From Phymatolithon calcareum (taxonomy: Eukaryota; Rhodophyta; Florideophyceae; Hapalidiales), in NCBI GenBank assembly GCA_977006965.1, contig OZ345356.1, positions 1,364,001-1,428,000 of the forward strand: a stretch of 64,000 bases of DNA, read 5' to 3'. The notes below the pieces were generated by a model. It ran no database searches and was not told the DNA's origin. It saw only the letters and a program-made list of their open reading frames with translations. Position numbers and translations under genes: made by a program. This document shows positions 1 to 10,559 of the stretch, piece by piece (positions within the stretch are counted from its first letter, which is position 1; every line of letters begins with the position of its first letter).

Positions 1-1010
1 CATTATGTCCCTTAGAGAGCGGTCCACAGCTTCGACACAGAACCTGTTACACATTACGATCTCATCCCAAATGATTAAATCAGTAGCCCTCAGGTCATGC
101 GCCAGTTGGGACGTAGCAGAAATGTTACACGTGCTCTCTGCTGTGCAAGGAATTGGTATCTTGAAGGTTTAATGAGTAGTTCTTCCTCCATCCAAAAGTA
201 CCGCTGCAACTGCAGAGCTTGCAACTGCAATGACCCTCTTCCCTCGAAGTCGGAGAAAGTCATGAATGGGTCGTGTTACAAACGTTTTGCCAGTTCCATC
301 CAAGAAAAATACACGGGATTGTCCCCTGCTTGATACAAAATCGTGAGGGTCAGGTGCGCCAAGATTTGCTAATGAAACTCCTGCAAGAACACAGCATCGA
401 AGACAGTTTTCTGGGCTGCGTTTAAAAGTGGCAGTGCCTCATCCACTGCTCTTTGTAGGCGATCGAGATCTGATTCTACTTCCTCAGACTCCATCATCAA
501 AGCAGGAAGGTCTTCTTGAAGTTGCGGTAGCTGAAAAAATTCCAAACTAAAGTTTCCCATGGACAAAAGAGACCCTTGAACTTCAAGAAGAAAATAAGAC
601 AGCACGACGTCTTCGACTCTTAATGACGTCAGGTGCCCCCTATGACGTGCCGGAATATCTGACGCAAATAAGCTCTTGTGCTCTTGCCAAAGCGACAGCT
701 GATCAGAGGGCTCACAATACGCAAGAATGGTTGCAAGAACGTGCGAAAGTGGAACAAATTGGGAACCAAATGCTTCCCTCAAAGCTCTTTTTCACTCAGC
801 GTCCTCTGCCAGTAATCCTCGACGAATGCAGGCTTCTCGAAAAGAACCACATACCTTGCCATCAACCGTTTGCATATCCGAAATGATTTTGCGCCAGTAA
901 CATGGAAAAGAAGCAGGCCGAGATAGTAGCGCTCTCCTTCACGAGGACTCGCAGTGTAGAGATGACCGAAGATCTCTTCTCACAATCCTGTGAAGCTGCA
1001 CTGCGGTGAG
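1..1010 (-). pseudogene. Helitron Rep/helicase remnant (helicase part), runs off the left edge
   Basis: Read on the minus strand this stretch gives, in order, a segment like the Helitron pre-helicase region (RTVDGK...SFREAC..RGLL, about 900-800), LNAAQKTVFDAV just before the helicase (about 410-375), a Walker A-like DGTGKTF (about 325-305) and the Walker B-like block DLIIWDEI followed by CVEAVDRSLRDI (about 90-5). This order is that of the Pif1-type helicase of Helitron RepHel proteins, which unwind DNA during rolling-circle transposition. The longest open piece is only 137 codons (782-369). The reading frame changes at least twice and stops interrupt it, so it is a dead copy. The rest of the helicase lies outside the window. 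No Helitron 3' hairpin can be looked for here. Family call is fairly sure; exact frames are not. Confidence 0.8.
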
Positions 1011-1875
1011 GATGAAGACGACTCAGATCCGTGTCTTATTCGAAACTTGGCTCGTGGCTTCCACACTTTGTCGGCGCTGCTCCAGGTGAAGAAACGTGGA
1101 TACTCATCATAACGCACATGCTGAGCAACGGGGTACGTAGAATTTTGGGATTGCGATTGGCGAGCATGATGGTCCTCCTTGCCAATCGAAACTACTATAT
1201 GATACCCTGAACGGTCCGTGACGGCAGTAATGTACTGTGGCGCCTACCTGGCGTAAGCGCTTTACAGCAACCAAACAACAGGGCAGATGCCCAAAACACA
1301 ACAAACAGAGACGCTTTTTCCTTCACTTCTCTTCCCCTCAACTTCGCAACAACGGAACAAACTCGCAGTTCGATGCCCCTTCTCCTCTATAGCTCGCCCA
1401 TGGTGCCCGCTTACGTAGGGGTTCCACCGGCACTCCACATGCCTGGGTCTTCCCCTCGACACTCATCAGGGAGTCCGGCAGTGGTCGCGTGTATACGCAA
1501 TCATCGCACACGACAGCGACGCACACAGCCGCAACACATCATTCACGCGCCCAATTCACCGGCGCGCCCATTCGTAGAATACGGTGTCAGCGGCCTCAGC
1601 GTGCGCTCATCAGCGCCCGCCCATCAGCATCGTGCGTCAGTGCGCTCATAACGCGTCCGATCCTTGCCACTGTACGCGCCCGACGAATCAGTGCTTACGC
1701 GGAACAGCTCCAGGTGACCATTGAAGCCAGCTGCCACTTGCAGTCCCCACAGGTGTGACGCTTATTCCGGTGGCGCCACCAGAACTTGGTTACTAAATCA
1801 TGCAACGGACTCTCAGCTCAATTGCCAAGTATAATCGTTGTGCTAGGTTGATCGGTCCAACTTACAGCCTATTAC
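1011..1875. other. stretch without recognised gene
   Basis: Several short overlapping ORFs occur on both strands between 1107 and 1758, but none resembles a known domain and none has a supported start. Composition is more GC-rich and CA/CG-rich (about 1480-1690) than the AT-rich sequence to its right. It could be the 5' part of the decayed Helitron or old host sequence. I see no RNA gene or clear repeat in it. Confidence 0.4.
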
Positions 1876-2095
1876 TTGTACAACAGCACGGCACCTTTTA
1901 GTAAGAGTTTTCAAAAAAAGCGAGTGCCTTCTAGGGGCTTTGACAGAGAACCATGAGCTATGCTATTGTGGGTTGCGCTTGAAGAGTCCTTTCCGTATGC
2001 ACGTAAGACTTTGGGGCTTTTAAATTTAAACTTATCAAAAAACGTTGAGTGGACGTGCTGTCATAGGGTACGCAAAACTGAGGAAGTCTTGCCGT

Positions 2096-2252
2096 ACATC
2101 CGCAAGATAAATCTGGAGAACGATGCGTCCCTGTATTAGGACGAGGCGATATACTAGGAACAGTTACGAAAAGCTGCTCCCGCACAGTCTTAGGAGTGTT
2201 TATGAAGGCTTTCAAATAAAAAACTAAACAGTTGCAAAAAAACATCCGCAAG
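2096..2252 (+). mobile_element. retroposed 135-bp LINE/SINE tail with 11-bp target duplication
   Basis: The segment 2107-2241 ends in a short poly-A and is flanked by the direct repeat ACATCCGCAAG at 2096-2106 and 2242-2252. The opposite arm of the inverted pair (near 15200-15180) lacks the insert, which confirms the boundaries. A second copy in reverse orientation lies at 47850-47980. Its last 60 bases resemble the 3' end of LINE A, so it was probably mobilised by LINE-type reverse transcriptase. No tRNA-type A or B box was recognised; it may be a 5'-truncated LINE rather than a true SINE. Confidence 0.8.
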
Positions 2253-4023
2253 ATTGCGCGGTTTTTAAAAAAAACTTTATCGAAAAATTAAGTTGTCAGA
2301 GCTGCTCCGCGGGAGGACGATTTGAGAGATAATCGTAACTCTGTGGGTCTGTCAATAAAAAATAACAATATGTCTGTTGGGGACTATGGCTTCTCCTGAA
2401 ATAGCATTAGCATCTAGTGAGCACTATCTGAAACTCTGAAGACAAAATTTATCTTGTTTTCCCGCGTTCAATTGGTACCAGTTTTACCGCTTATGAAGTG
2501 AAGAAATGACATTTATTCCCCCGCTTGCAGGCGAAGCGTGCGTAAGAAAGATAGACTCGTATTTTCGTTCCAAGTTTCGTTAATAAAAGAGTCCAAAAGT
2601 ATACGAGCATATTTTTCAATCGCTGAATAATAACTTAGGACCATCGATTTGAATCTAGGATTCTGTTTTTAGGCAGGATTTTGACGAACAAATAAACTTG
2701 GCTGCTTCTATAGACGAAAAAGGGGTACAAACGTCTAATATTATTCACAGAGCATCCAAATGCTACCTATGCGACTCCAAACATTCGAGCTCACCCACTT
2801 GAGCAGACCGAAGACGTCGACAAACAAGTTTCATTCCAAACATGCAGCCAAAACAATGCCCTACATTGTGGAAAGTTGACGAATTGATTGCCCCCGACTG
2901 GTCAGAAAACGGCATCCAAGCTCCCAAAATCGATGGTTCCCCTCAATTTCCGGTTAATGAACTTCAGTCGGTATGCTTTGAAGGATGCTTTCCGGAATGT
3001 CCGAACGGTCCTGTTCTCAGGTCGAAGTCACAAGAAGGCCCAGGTTTCTCCTTCGACGTTGGGAACGCAGGCCATTCATTTCTAGGAAAAAGAAGCCGCA
3101 GTGCAAATCCAGAATTTGCGAATAGCCCTCCTGCATCGAGCAACCAAAGTATTCACGATCGCTTCGGCACTGTGGCCATGTTGCAGCTTAGTCATATGCG
3201 GTTGATCCAAAGCTCTCGGCAATGCCTTCCCAAGCAGTCCCGGCATCGAATCCTTTCGGTCACAAAGACAGAATGCGACCTTCCGAACTGCAGTCTTGTA
3301 TTCACCACTCGAAGCAGCATGTTGGCTAAATATGCGCGAGGACCACAGGAAATTTTCCCCATGTGTCTATGAGAACTGCAAAGAGCATTTTGTGGGAGAG
3401 CTGATTCGAAAACAACATGATGCAGATGCTTATCCGGGATTGACGCACTTGCACTGCACATTCTGTGAGAAAAAGATTGTGAAAGGACAACAGCTGAGTG
3501 CATACCTTGTAAGAAATAATTCATATTTAAATGTATTCGAATATGTATTTATATTTATTTATTCAAATGCAATCTGTTTGATAAATAATTCATTCATAGC
3601 CTCGATAGAATAAAATAATTTATTTTTGCAGGAGGGAGAATACTTTTAGAATTACTCTCTGTGTCTGATTCTGAAGGGCTCGTACTTGTCTTTTCTATTA
3701 CTACTAATGTTTCTCCCAAATAGAACATGTTTTCTTGCCTGTGTAACGTTGCAACATTACACTCACTTGGTTGATATCAATATTACGTGTCTCGCTTGTA
3801 GACTACAACGTACTATGATTTGAACGTTGATGAGAACATTAAAACCATCTTTCCGACAATTAGCTGTTATCAGGATTGCTCCAATGTCTAAACACTAGTA
3901 CTTAAATTGCGACCCGGGCAAGTCAAATTACTCACATCCAAGCCAACCCTCATCACTTCATCAACTTCTATCTATTGCACATCTTTGTGAGCGTCCTTCA
4001 ATTTTATTTGGACTACTGGAATC

Positions 4024-4836
4024 ATGCCACACAAGTCAACTCTTCGGAAACGAGTCAGAGAAAGCTTTTTTAGCCAGGACAACGACGACGACGATTGCGT
4101 TTGGAGATGCCTCTGTGGCACTACCAGGAAGCAGAAGGGCAGTGGATATGCCATTCTGTTATCGCACGTGCGAACCAAGAATCCAGAGGAATTGAAAGAT
4201 CTTCAGGAATGCACCCAGCCATGAGCCGCGACCTAAAGTGGTCGCGGCTCATGGTTGGGTGCATTTTGTTGTGTCGACTTTGCTGCCGTTTTCCGTTGTC
4301 GAGCAAGAGGCGTTTCGAAAGCACATCAAATACCCCAACCTTTCTACGAAGTCCGTTGTCAAGTACATGGGCCACCTCACCAAGCGAGTGGAACAAAAAA
4401 TAAGCCGAGACCTGCCCGAAAAATTCGCACTTGCCTTCGATGGATGGAGTCAGGGAGACACGCATTATGTTGCCATCTTCGCAGTTGCACCAGCAGACAA
4501 CAAATTTGGTTACACTTCGTATTTACTGGGGTTCTCACCTTTCGAAGATGAAGTCAGTCAGGATGCGGAACATCACAAAGCGTACTCTGAGTTCGTACTT
4601 CAGCTGTATGGAAAGTCATACGACAATTTGGTCGCCCTTCTTGGTGACAATTGCATTTGGACCTTCGTTTCATATTGCCTACTTACAACAAAGTTGAACG
4701 GTTCTTCTCCAAAACTGGATACATTCTGAATAAGCACAGGAAGAGTCTGTCTGCAGCGAACCTTGAGATGCAGCTTTTTCTACATATGAATGCAGACCTG
4801 TGTTGCATCCAGGGCGTAAGTGCGATAATGGAATGA
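4024..4836 (+). pseudogene. hAT-family transposase, frameshifted and internally deleted
   Basis: Three pieces in different frames cover the ends of a hAT transposase. 4024-4224 holds a BED-type zinc finger (CVWRCLCG ... H). 4238-4650 holds the N-terminal part of the catalytic domain, with LPFSVVE and the FDGWSQGDTHYVAIFA block, where the aspartate after F is the likely first catalytic residue. 4651-4836 carries the C-terminal dimerisation block (VERFFSKTGYILNKHRKS). The middle of the enzyme, after LVALLGDNC, is missing. A near-perfect inverted repeat at 4208-4265 breaks the frame between the BED finger and the catalytic part. It cannot be an active enzyme. Confidence 0.85.
4208..4265. repeat. 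26-bp inverted repeat with 6-base loop inside the hAT transposase
   Basis: Bases 4208-4233 and 4240-4265 are reverse complements with one mismatch, separated by TAAAGT. The structure lies at the junction of the two transposase reading frames and looks like a local inverted duplication of coding sequence. Confidence 0.9.
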
Positions 4837-6716
4837 GAATATATTCCAATAATTCATATTTACTTTTGACCCTCTCCATGAATAAATTACTTATGCATTT
4901 GACTTTCTTGATTAAATAATCTATTCTTACGCGAAAGCGAGCTGTGAATTTATTGAAAATGAATTATTCCCAAGGTATGGCTGAGGGTGCACATCGGATC
5001 TATACACGGCGGACAACATCGATTTCAATATGAGACGCATCGCTGACAAAGAGCGACGTTCTTCATGCTAAGTAAATATCAATACTTGGATGTCGTTAGC
5101 TCGGTGATATTTGTGCGACAGAGCACACGTAAATGGCGGAACCTTATGCTGCAGAAACGGGCAAGAGAAGACACTGGGAAATATCACAAGGTTTGTCTGG
5201 AACAAATACTCCATTTCAACTTTTGCCGCGAAAACTTTCTGACGACGTCCCCCTTTCAATCGTATGTACTTTTGTGCACATGAAACAAGTGCGCTTTTTT
5301 GATAGGCAAGACTTCCTGTTTTTCCTGACAGAGGGCACTACTAGGAGCCCCTTCATGTAAAGTACTACTGTGCTTTAGTCCTTCTACTCCTTTTTGCTTC
5401 CACGAGCGTTCGTGTCTTGAGACAAACTCGACTTCGCATAGTTATATCGATGTTCTACGTTTGGTAGCACAAGGGCTCAATAGAGGATCTTTAGAATTGA
5501 TTAAGTACTCGGACTACAGGCGAAGAACATAGTCGATGAGTGTCGTAGAAAAATCTCCACAGGATCACTTACTCGAGTTGAGAAATCTATCAATTCTACA
5601 GCTCTAAAAGCCGTCAAATCAGTGGTTGGAATTGGAAAAACGGCCACCTGCTGTGTGAAAGCTTAATGAGAACACGAGACCAGAGCGATATTTCACAAAT
5701 CAATTATCTTACTTATTGTATTTCAAGTGGGGTCTCTGTTCTTGAAAAGCTGAAGCGTAGTTCGCATATTTTGTTTTGTAGACGCGACCAAACACGGGCT
5801 TCTTTCACGTCAGTGGCGTAAGAAACCGTGAACTTGGACCGATGAATATTGCAAAATTCACCTGGCATTGAAAGACTTTATTTTCATAAACCCTCCAACT
5901 CAACCTAACGCAACAACAGATGAATGATAGAAGAGAAGAGAAAGTGAAACAAGTGATGGACAAACTAATGATGCTAGAAAGCGAGATGCAAGAGGAGATG
6001 ATGGTGTGATAATGGAGGCCATATGCTGTACTCTTCACTAGAAGGTTTACAGCGCAATGCGAAGCTGCTCTGGTGTCGGCGTGCACCGGCGTTGAGGGCT
6101 TCTAAAATAAAAACCTACATTTCTCCCCCCCCCCTCTTATTTTCATAGCGATCACATGCTAAAACAGAAATTTATTGGCCAGACGAACTTCCGAACCCTA
6201 TCAAGTTTCAACTTGTTAAACCCGCGTTATGTAGGGTTACCAAGTTGGAAACTTAATTTCGATTATCAATTTTAATGTGAGCAAGACTTTGAGAAATCAT
6301 TTCTCACTAAATTTTTTGTCGGAAGGAGAACAATACATGCTAGATTTTCTGAACAATTTAAGAGGGTACCATGCTTCAGAAACATGCTCGCAGACCTGGA
6401 TCGAATTTGCAAGATAAGCTTCGAATAAAAGATCAGCGCCAAGCAGGGATTATCAAGAATACTTGTTCAAAACGAAATTTGAAAGACTGAAATCAGAAGC
6501 CACATAAAGACGACGGGAAATGACAGCAATAGGCAAGTGGACCGTTTTTTCAGCTTTCGGTTCGTTTTGGTCCAGGGAAACATCCAATACTTAATATCAT
6601 TTTAATCACCGGGAACGTAATGTACAAGAAAGAACAACGGAGCGCAGCGAGGAAGTACATGGAAAACATACTAATACTTCGCAAGAGGCGTGTTTGTTCT
6701 CGTATCCAAAACCCTG

Positions 6717-7376
6717 TAGTATGTATACTTTTTTTTTTTTTTGAATTTTGAATTTATTAAACGCCCTCAGAAACACTCATAAGACTGTAAGGGAGATGCG
6801 TTTCAGATGCTACTACCCTCCGTTACTCTGTTAAAGCCCGCAAAAGCTCGTTGCTATCGTCGTAGCCCTAGCTGCAAAAACCCTCCTCCATGGAGGGAAA
6901 AGCTTAGAGTCCACTTGTCCTGTTCGCGTGAATCTCAGCGTCGCCGTTCTATTTTGTCTTGGTCTATTCCATGTCGTCATAAAAGACGATTGTGAAGGAT
7001 AGTACTTTGTCAAGTGCCTTTTCAGTCTCACTAGTCTCCTCTTCTGTTAGTCGATATCTTTGAAGGTACACTTCGAGCTTGTTCATGAGAGTTGGTACGA
7101 TTTCACCGAATTTTTCTTCCAGAAGAGTGGTACTCAATGGGGGAAAACGTCCGAATGCCCATTTAATCGCCAATTGGCGGTGACGTGCTTTCGGTAGTCT
7201 GATGATGGCGGGAGTAGACCCGGGAATATCATAAGGAATTTTCCTCTTTCTGCTCGCCTCCAAGCCGTCTCCTTCGTCTTTAAAGAGCAAGTCCCTCAAC
7301 GATTTTGCTGAAACTCGTTGCTTAAGATAGGTTAGTGCCGTCTCGAATAGGTCGTGATGTAACATAGTATGTATAC
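6717..7376 (-). mobile_element. LINE A 3' end, 5'-truncated insertion with 12-bp target duplication
   Basis: On the minus strand 7364-6729 carries the last 133 codons of LINE A ORF2 (ending ...FYDDME, stop near 6964), a ~230-bp 3' UTR and a poly-A tail (poly-T at 6729-6742). The flanks repeat TAGTATGTATAC at 6717-6728 and 7365-7376. It is nearly identical to the 3' part of the LINE A copy at 36.4-41.8 kb, so it is a young 5'-truncated retrotransposition. It is not a separate gene; the ORF opens only because of the truncation. Confidence 0.9.
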
Positions 7377-7700
7377 TGTGAGCTGGGAATAATAAATGTA
7401 TAAATCGTACTCGTAATAGACACTCGTGGGTTCAATAGTCCTGCGGACCGCCCTCTGGGGCCAGGCAGTTTTACTTACATTTGTCATCCTGGTTTATGGT
7501 ACACTTCTCCTTATTGCATCCTGTAGCCCAAGAGGAACTCCGTTCCTTAAAAGCGAGAGCCTGAAGTTTGTACAACCCAATCAAAATTTTGTAAAAAGGC
7601 ATTGACTACATACATCCCGCAATCAGTCTTGGTGCCTCCTCGCCTGCCATCATCACCACCCTCAGGAACTTGTTCAGTCCATTTCTCGAGCACCTCTCTA

Positions 7701-7714
7701 GGCCATAAAAGGGG
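7701..7714 (+). promoter_or_regulatory. TATA box of secreted-protein gene copy 1
   Basis: GGCCATAAAAGGGG lies about 85 bases before the ATG at 7798, at a spacing usual for a TATA box with a short 5' leader. Confidence 0.45.
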
Positions 7715-7797
7715 CAAGGGCCCCTACAATTTCCGATCGATTTCCAGCCAGCTTCTGACTGCTATTTGTACTAACCAAACTCGTCGTTTCTCTGCCA

Positions 7798-8581
7798 TGA
7801 CCAACCTCAATATGGCCACAATTGCATTTTTCCTAACCATCGCAGCCCTATTTGTGACTGACATCACCTCTGCTATGGATTCTCCAATGAGCGAATTTGG
7901 CTACCGCGACCTCGTGAAAGCTGGAATTGTTCCGCAGGCAAAATCGACCGCAAGTACTCGAAGACAGCAACCCGCGGCGGCTCTCCGACGATTTCCAAGA
8001 CGACAAGCGTCATTCTTATAGCCCAGGCTAAGCTACGGGGCAAACAATATCCTTCCGTTCCCTATATTATCGCCGATGTGGAGCCCAATATTCCGGGTTG
8101 CGGTAATTACGACTGGCTCTTCCTCCCGAAGTGTGCCGGTGCTGTCCCGAAAAATAATGTACGTCCGAAGAAGGCCATCAGTCAGGCTCTGCCACGCGCC
8201 ATTGTTCACGTCTACGTTTTGCCGTCCGGATGGAAAAATTTGAAACTCAGCATGGACTCTCATGGGCAATGCCGGGGCAGCAGAATCGCCAATATGAGAT
8301 CCGCATCCCGCTTGGAGAAGCTCTGTCACCGCGCCCAGTTCCATAAGCGATCTTGCTGCAGATGCGGGAGAAGGAAGTATGGCATGTTTGGTCCGCGCAA
8401 ATGGAAGTGCTCTTGGCTGGAGTGTGACAGCTCCCATCTTGTCATTCGCCGCCTTCAGCATGTCTCCTATACTGATGGCTCAGGCAAAACTGACACCATT
8501 CCGCAGGTGCTCTCATCTAACGGGCAGAAATATGCTGGATTCTCGCGCTGCGATAAGACATCTTTCCTATTCCGCAAGTAA
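7798..8581 (+). pseudogene. small secreted cysteine-rich protein, copy 1 (one frameshift)
   Basis: I do not recognise the family. The ATG at 7798 is supported by alignment with copy 2. Residues 1-28 form a signal peptide (MATIAFFLTIAALFVTD, then SA before MDSP). The mature start MDSPMSEFGYRDL is shared by all copies. Near 7936 the frame shifts by one base. From about 7945 to 8581 a continuous frame continues with SVILIAQAKLRG, IPGCGNYDW, PKNNVRPKK, GWKNLKLSMDSHGQC, a CCRCG cluster and SHLVIRRLQHVSY, ending FLFRK. Copy 2 keeps the same protein sequence across an intron that is absent here. The product would be a secreted protein of about 250 residues. Because of the frameshift I call it broken, although a sequencing error at 7936 would make it intact. 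ORFs on the other strand are shadows. Confidence 0.65.
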
Positions 8582-9363
8582 ACTGTCGTTACTCTACTGC
8601 CGTTTTACTGTACGGTAATCAAGATGCCCTTCGTTTCGCTAACGAACGATATGATATTCGTTGAGCTATAAATTAAACCAGTCGCTCCTGATTTAATACG
8701 TCTCCTCTCTCTAAATAAAATAAAACTGTGCATCAGATTGCCGACTTCATCATGTATTCCTGACATATGGCAAGTATGTCATCGTGTGATCTTCTTGTGA
8801 ACACAATTTTCTCCAAAAATACCCTCTCTTCCGACAGTCGCACGGGGCAGTTTCTCTTGTCAGCTTGCAAATACTCTAGCCTGGAAAGCAAGCTGTGACT
8901 ACGATTACAGTATTCGTGCTTTTGGCTCAGCATCCATGTTGCAAAGAGGCAATGTTCTGTCCCTATGTCTACTCTCATTTTTGTATGCGGTTTAACGTGC
9001 GAGGATGCAATGTTATTCTGCTGACTGAGAAAACTTTACTCTGTACTTGCAATTGAGGAAAGGGAATATGTTCGTGCGCAGCAGAGTAGAACTATTGTGT
9101 CAGGAGATATGAAATTAAAGCACTATTGCAAGAGAACTGGGAAATGAGGATGGTTCAGAAGTGGAAGGTTATAAGTACTCGAAAATTAGAATGCAAGGAC
9201 TGCGATTTTGTCTTCGAATAGAGAGAATTTAGCAAAGAAGACTGTCATGCACGCAAATCAAACGTGTCTTAAGCAATATACAACACTCCTCGGCGCCACA
9301 AAAGACACTGACGGATGCTGCATTTCGACACAAGGAAACGATCATTCTGCCATGTCACCTTAC
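8582..9363. other. spacer between the two convergent secreted-protein copies
   Basis: AAATAAAATAAA at 8713-8724 is a plausible polyadenylation region for copy 1. A minus-strand ORF at 8978-8733 ends with FTRRSHDDILAICQ, which resembles FTRRALDEILAMYQ at the end of the LINE E-like fragment near 19.8 kb. It may be a remnant of the same kind of element. Nothing else is recognised. Confidence 0.35.
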
Positions 9364-10448
9364 TTAATGAAAATATCGGGCGCCTCAGAGTCGCTACAAC
9401 GCTGGAATCCAGCGTATTCTTGACCGTTGTATGAGAGCACTTGGGGAATAGTATCCGTCAAACCTGTTCCATCGGCATACGACTCGTGCTGAAGGCGGCG
9501 AATGACAAGATGAGACTGATCGCACTCCTCCCAATGACAAACCCAATCACGCGGACCGACGATCCCAAGATGCTTCCTCTTCCCGCATCTGCAGCATTAC
9601 GCTCTCCGGAACTGCGCGCGGTGGCAGAGTCTCTCATTACGCGACGCAGTGGACAGGACGGCGGTCTTGCTTCCATGGCAATGACCGTGGAAGCCCATGC
9701 TGAGTCGCAGATTCTTCCATCCGTACAGCAGTATGTAGACGTGAATGAAGGCATACTCACCGGACTGAGTGATGATCTTCTTCGGAAGAAAAATGTTCTT
9801 CGGTGCTGCCGCGAAACACTGCGGGAAGAAGGGCCAGTCGTAAGAACCTGTAACAACCAGAGGTGTCGCGAAACGTCAAGATGACAACAGAGTGAGAAAA
9901 GAAAAGGAAAGGGTTGAAGAGCTCTTCCTCCGAGGTCTCTTAGCTCTTCGCTTTAGTCGTTGTTGCGATTAAAGTACAAACTAGTCTGTGTCTATCATAT
10001 TGACGACACGTATGCCTAGCGGTGAGTGCTGGCAAGGGCGATAGGATTCCCAACTGAAAGGCCTTGATCCAGTCGCAGGACTACCAGCTGTAAGCAGGAC
10101 TTGCTTTCGTGAAGGAGCGGCTTAGACGCCTCTACAAACCGCAGCCGGGAATTTTCGGTTCCACGTCCACGGTGTTGTATGGGGTGGAAGGATACTGCTG
10201 ACCGCGCAGCTTGGCTTGTGCGATCAGAATGACGCTTGTCGTGGAGACGATCCGGGCCGAAAAATTGGAGCCTACACCGGGCTTTTGGTAGCCTTTCATT
10301 GGGGTATCTTTCGGTACCACTCCGGCGGCCATGAGGTCTCGGTAGCCGAACTCGGTGGGTGGGGCGTCCATGGCGGAGGCCACATTAACAATAAAGATGG
10401 CGGCGACGGTGAGGGCGAGGGCAATGGTGGTCAAGTTGAGGAGGCCAT
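9364..10448 (-). pseudogene. small secreted cysteine-rich protein, copy 2 (with intron; start and one codon broken)
   Basis: This copy runs on the minus strand from an ATG at 10448. Exon 1 (10448-10140) encodes a hydrophobic signal peptide (TTIALALTVAAIFIVNVASA), MDAPPTEFGYRDL, SVILIAQAKLRG and IPGCG. An intron follows (10139-9848, 292 nt, GTTTGT...TTACAG). Exon 2 (9847-9364) continues with SYDWPFFPQC, KNLRLSM, CCRCGKRK, SHLVIRRLQHESY and ends DIFIK. The same residues are contiguous in copy 1, which proves the splice sites. Two defects are visible: the ATG is out of frame with the rest and closes at a TGA after five codons, and exon 2 has a TAA just before CCRCG. It is therefore probably a pseudogene, yet promoter and splice sites look intact. 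Function unknown; a secreted wall or defence protein is only a guess. Confidence 0.65.
9848..10139 (-). other. intron of secreted-protein copy 2
   Basis: Donor G|GTTTGT at 10139 and acceptor TTGTTACAG|G at 9848. Joining the exons gives GCG-SYDW, equal to GCG-NYDW in copy 1, which lacks the intron. Confidence 0.8.
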
Positions 10449-10507
10449 GGTAGAATGGTTGGGTTCGCGGGTGCAGTTGTGGGAGACCAGTTCGGAAGAG
10501 TGTGTTT

Positions 10508-10521
10508 CCTCTTTTATAGGG
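10508..10521 (-). promoter_or_regulatory. TATA box of secreted-protein copy 2
   Basis: On the minus strand CCCTATAAAAGAGG lies about 65 bases before the ATG at 10448. The same 14 bases, inside a longer conserved block (CTATTTGCRCTCCG before, CTCCCACAACTGCACCCGCG after), recur at 63945-63958, close to the right end of the window. Confidence 0.8.
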
Positions 10522-10559
10522 CGGAGCGCAAATAGTTTGTTTATGTTGAGAACCTCCCT

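Larger units (their letters stand above)
3501..4979 (+). mobile_element. hAT DNA transposon, internally deleted, with TIRs and 8-bp target duplication
   Basis: The ends are inverted repeats: CATACCTTGTAAGAAATAAT at 3501 and the reverse complement of CATACCTTGGGAATAATTCA ending at 4979. They are flanked by an 8-bp duplication, GCTGAGTG (3493-3500) and GCTGAGGG (4980-4987), one mismatch. Eight-base duplications are typical of hAT elements. The opposite arm of the inverted pair has an uninterrupted sequence here, confirming the insertion. At 1479 bp it is about half the length of autonomous hAT elements, in line with the shortened transposase inside. Confidence 0.88.
2842..5010 (+). pseudogene. 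C2H2 zinc-finger gene, left-arm copy, deleted and interrupted
   Basis: The start (MQP...), the EGPGFSFD and LGKRSRS blocks and the fingers TECDLPNC..., PCVYENCKEHF and HCTFCEKKI match the open zinc-finger gene at 12998-14623. This copy jumps from the region equal to residue ~140 straight to the finger at ~415, so fingers 1-5 are missing, and the reading frame shifts near 3330. A hAT element was then inserted at 3501. The last bases before it (CAGCTGAG) resume after the hAT element at about 4980. The gene cannot make the full protein. It shows that the opposite-arm gene once continued past the point where LINE B now sits. Confidence 0.8.
1876..6475 (+). repeat. left arm of a ~4.5-kb inverted duplication
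   Basis: From about 1876 this arm matches the reverse complement of 15420-10870. Matching blocks include 1899-2050 with 15400-15250, 2330-2840 with 15100-14630, the zinc-finger gene, 4990-6300 with 12440-11400, and 6400-6470 with 11180-10870. Similarity is obvious by eye but far from perfect, so the duplication is old. Differences between arms are mostly clean insertions: a retroposed tail at 2107-2241 and a hAT element at 3501-4979 here; LINE B at 12453-13107 and a palindromic element at 10917-11166 in the other arm. From 5004 to 6475 I see no gene in this arm, only shadow ORFs. Confidence 0.8.

Noticed and set aside
6964-7365. 133-codon ORF as a stand-alone small gene
   Set aside because: It is the C-terminal end of LINE A ORF2 within a truncated insertion with poly-A and target duplication.
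8033-8461. Minus-strand ORF of 142 codons, and its mate at 9441-9884
   Set aside because: They are antisense shadows of the secreted-protein coding frame in copies 1 and 2; the opposite frame has signal peptide, splice sites and the better conserved residues.
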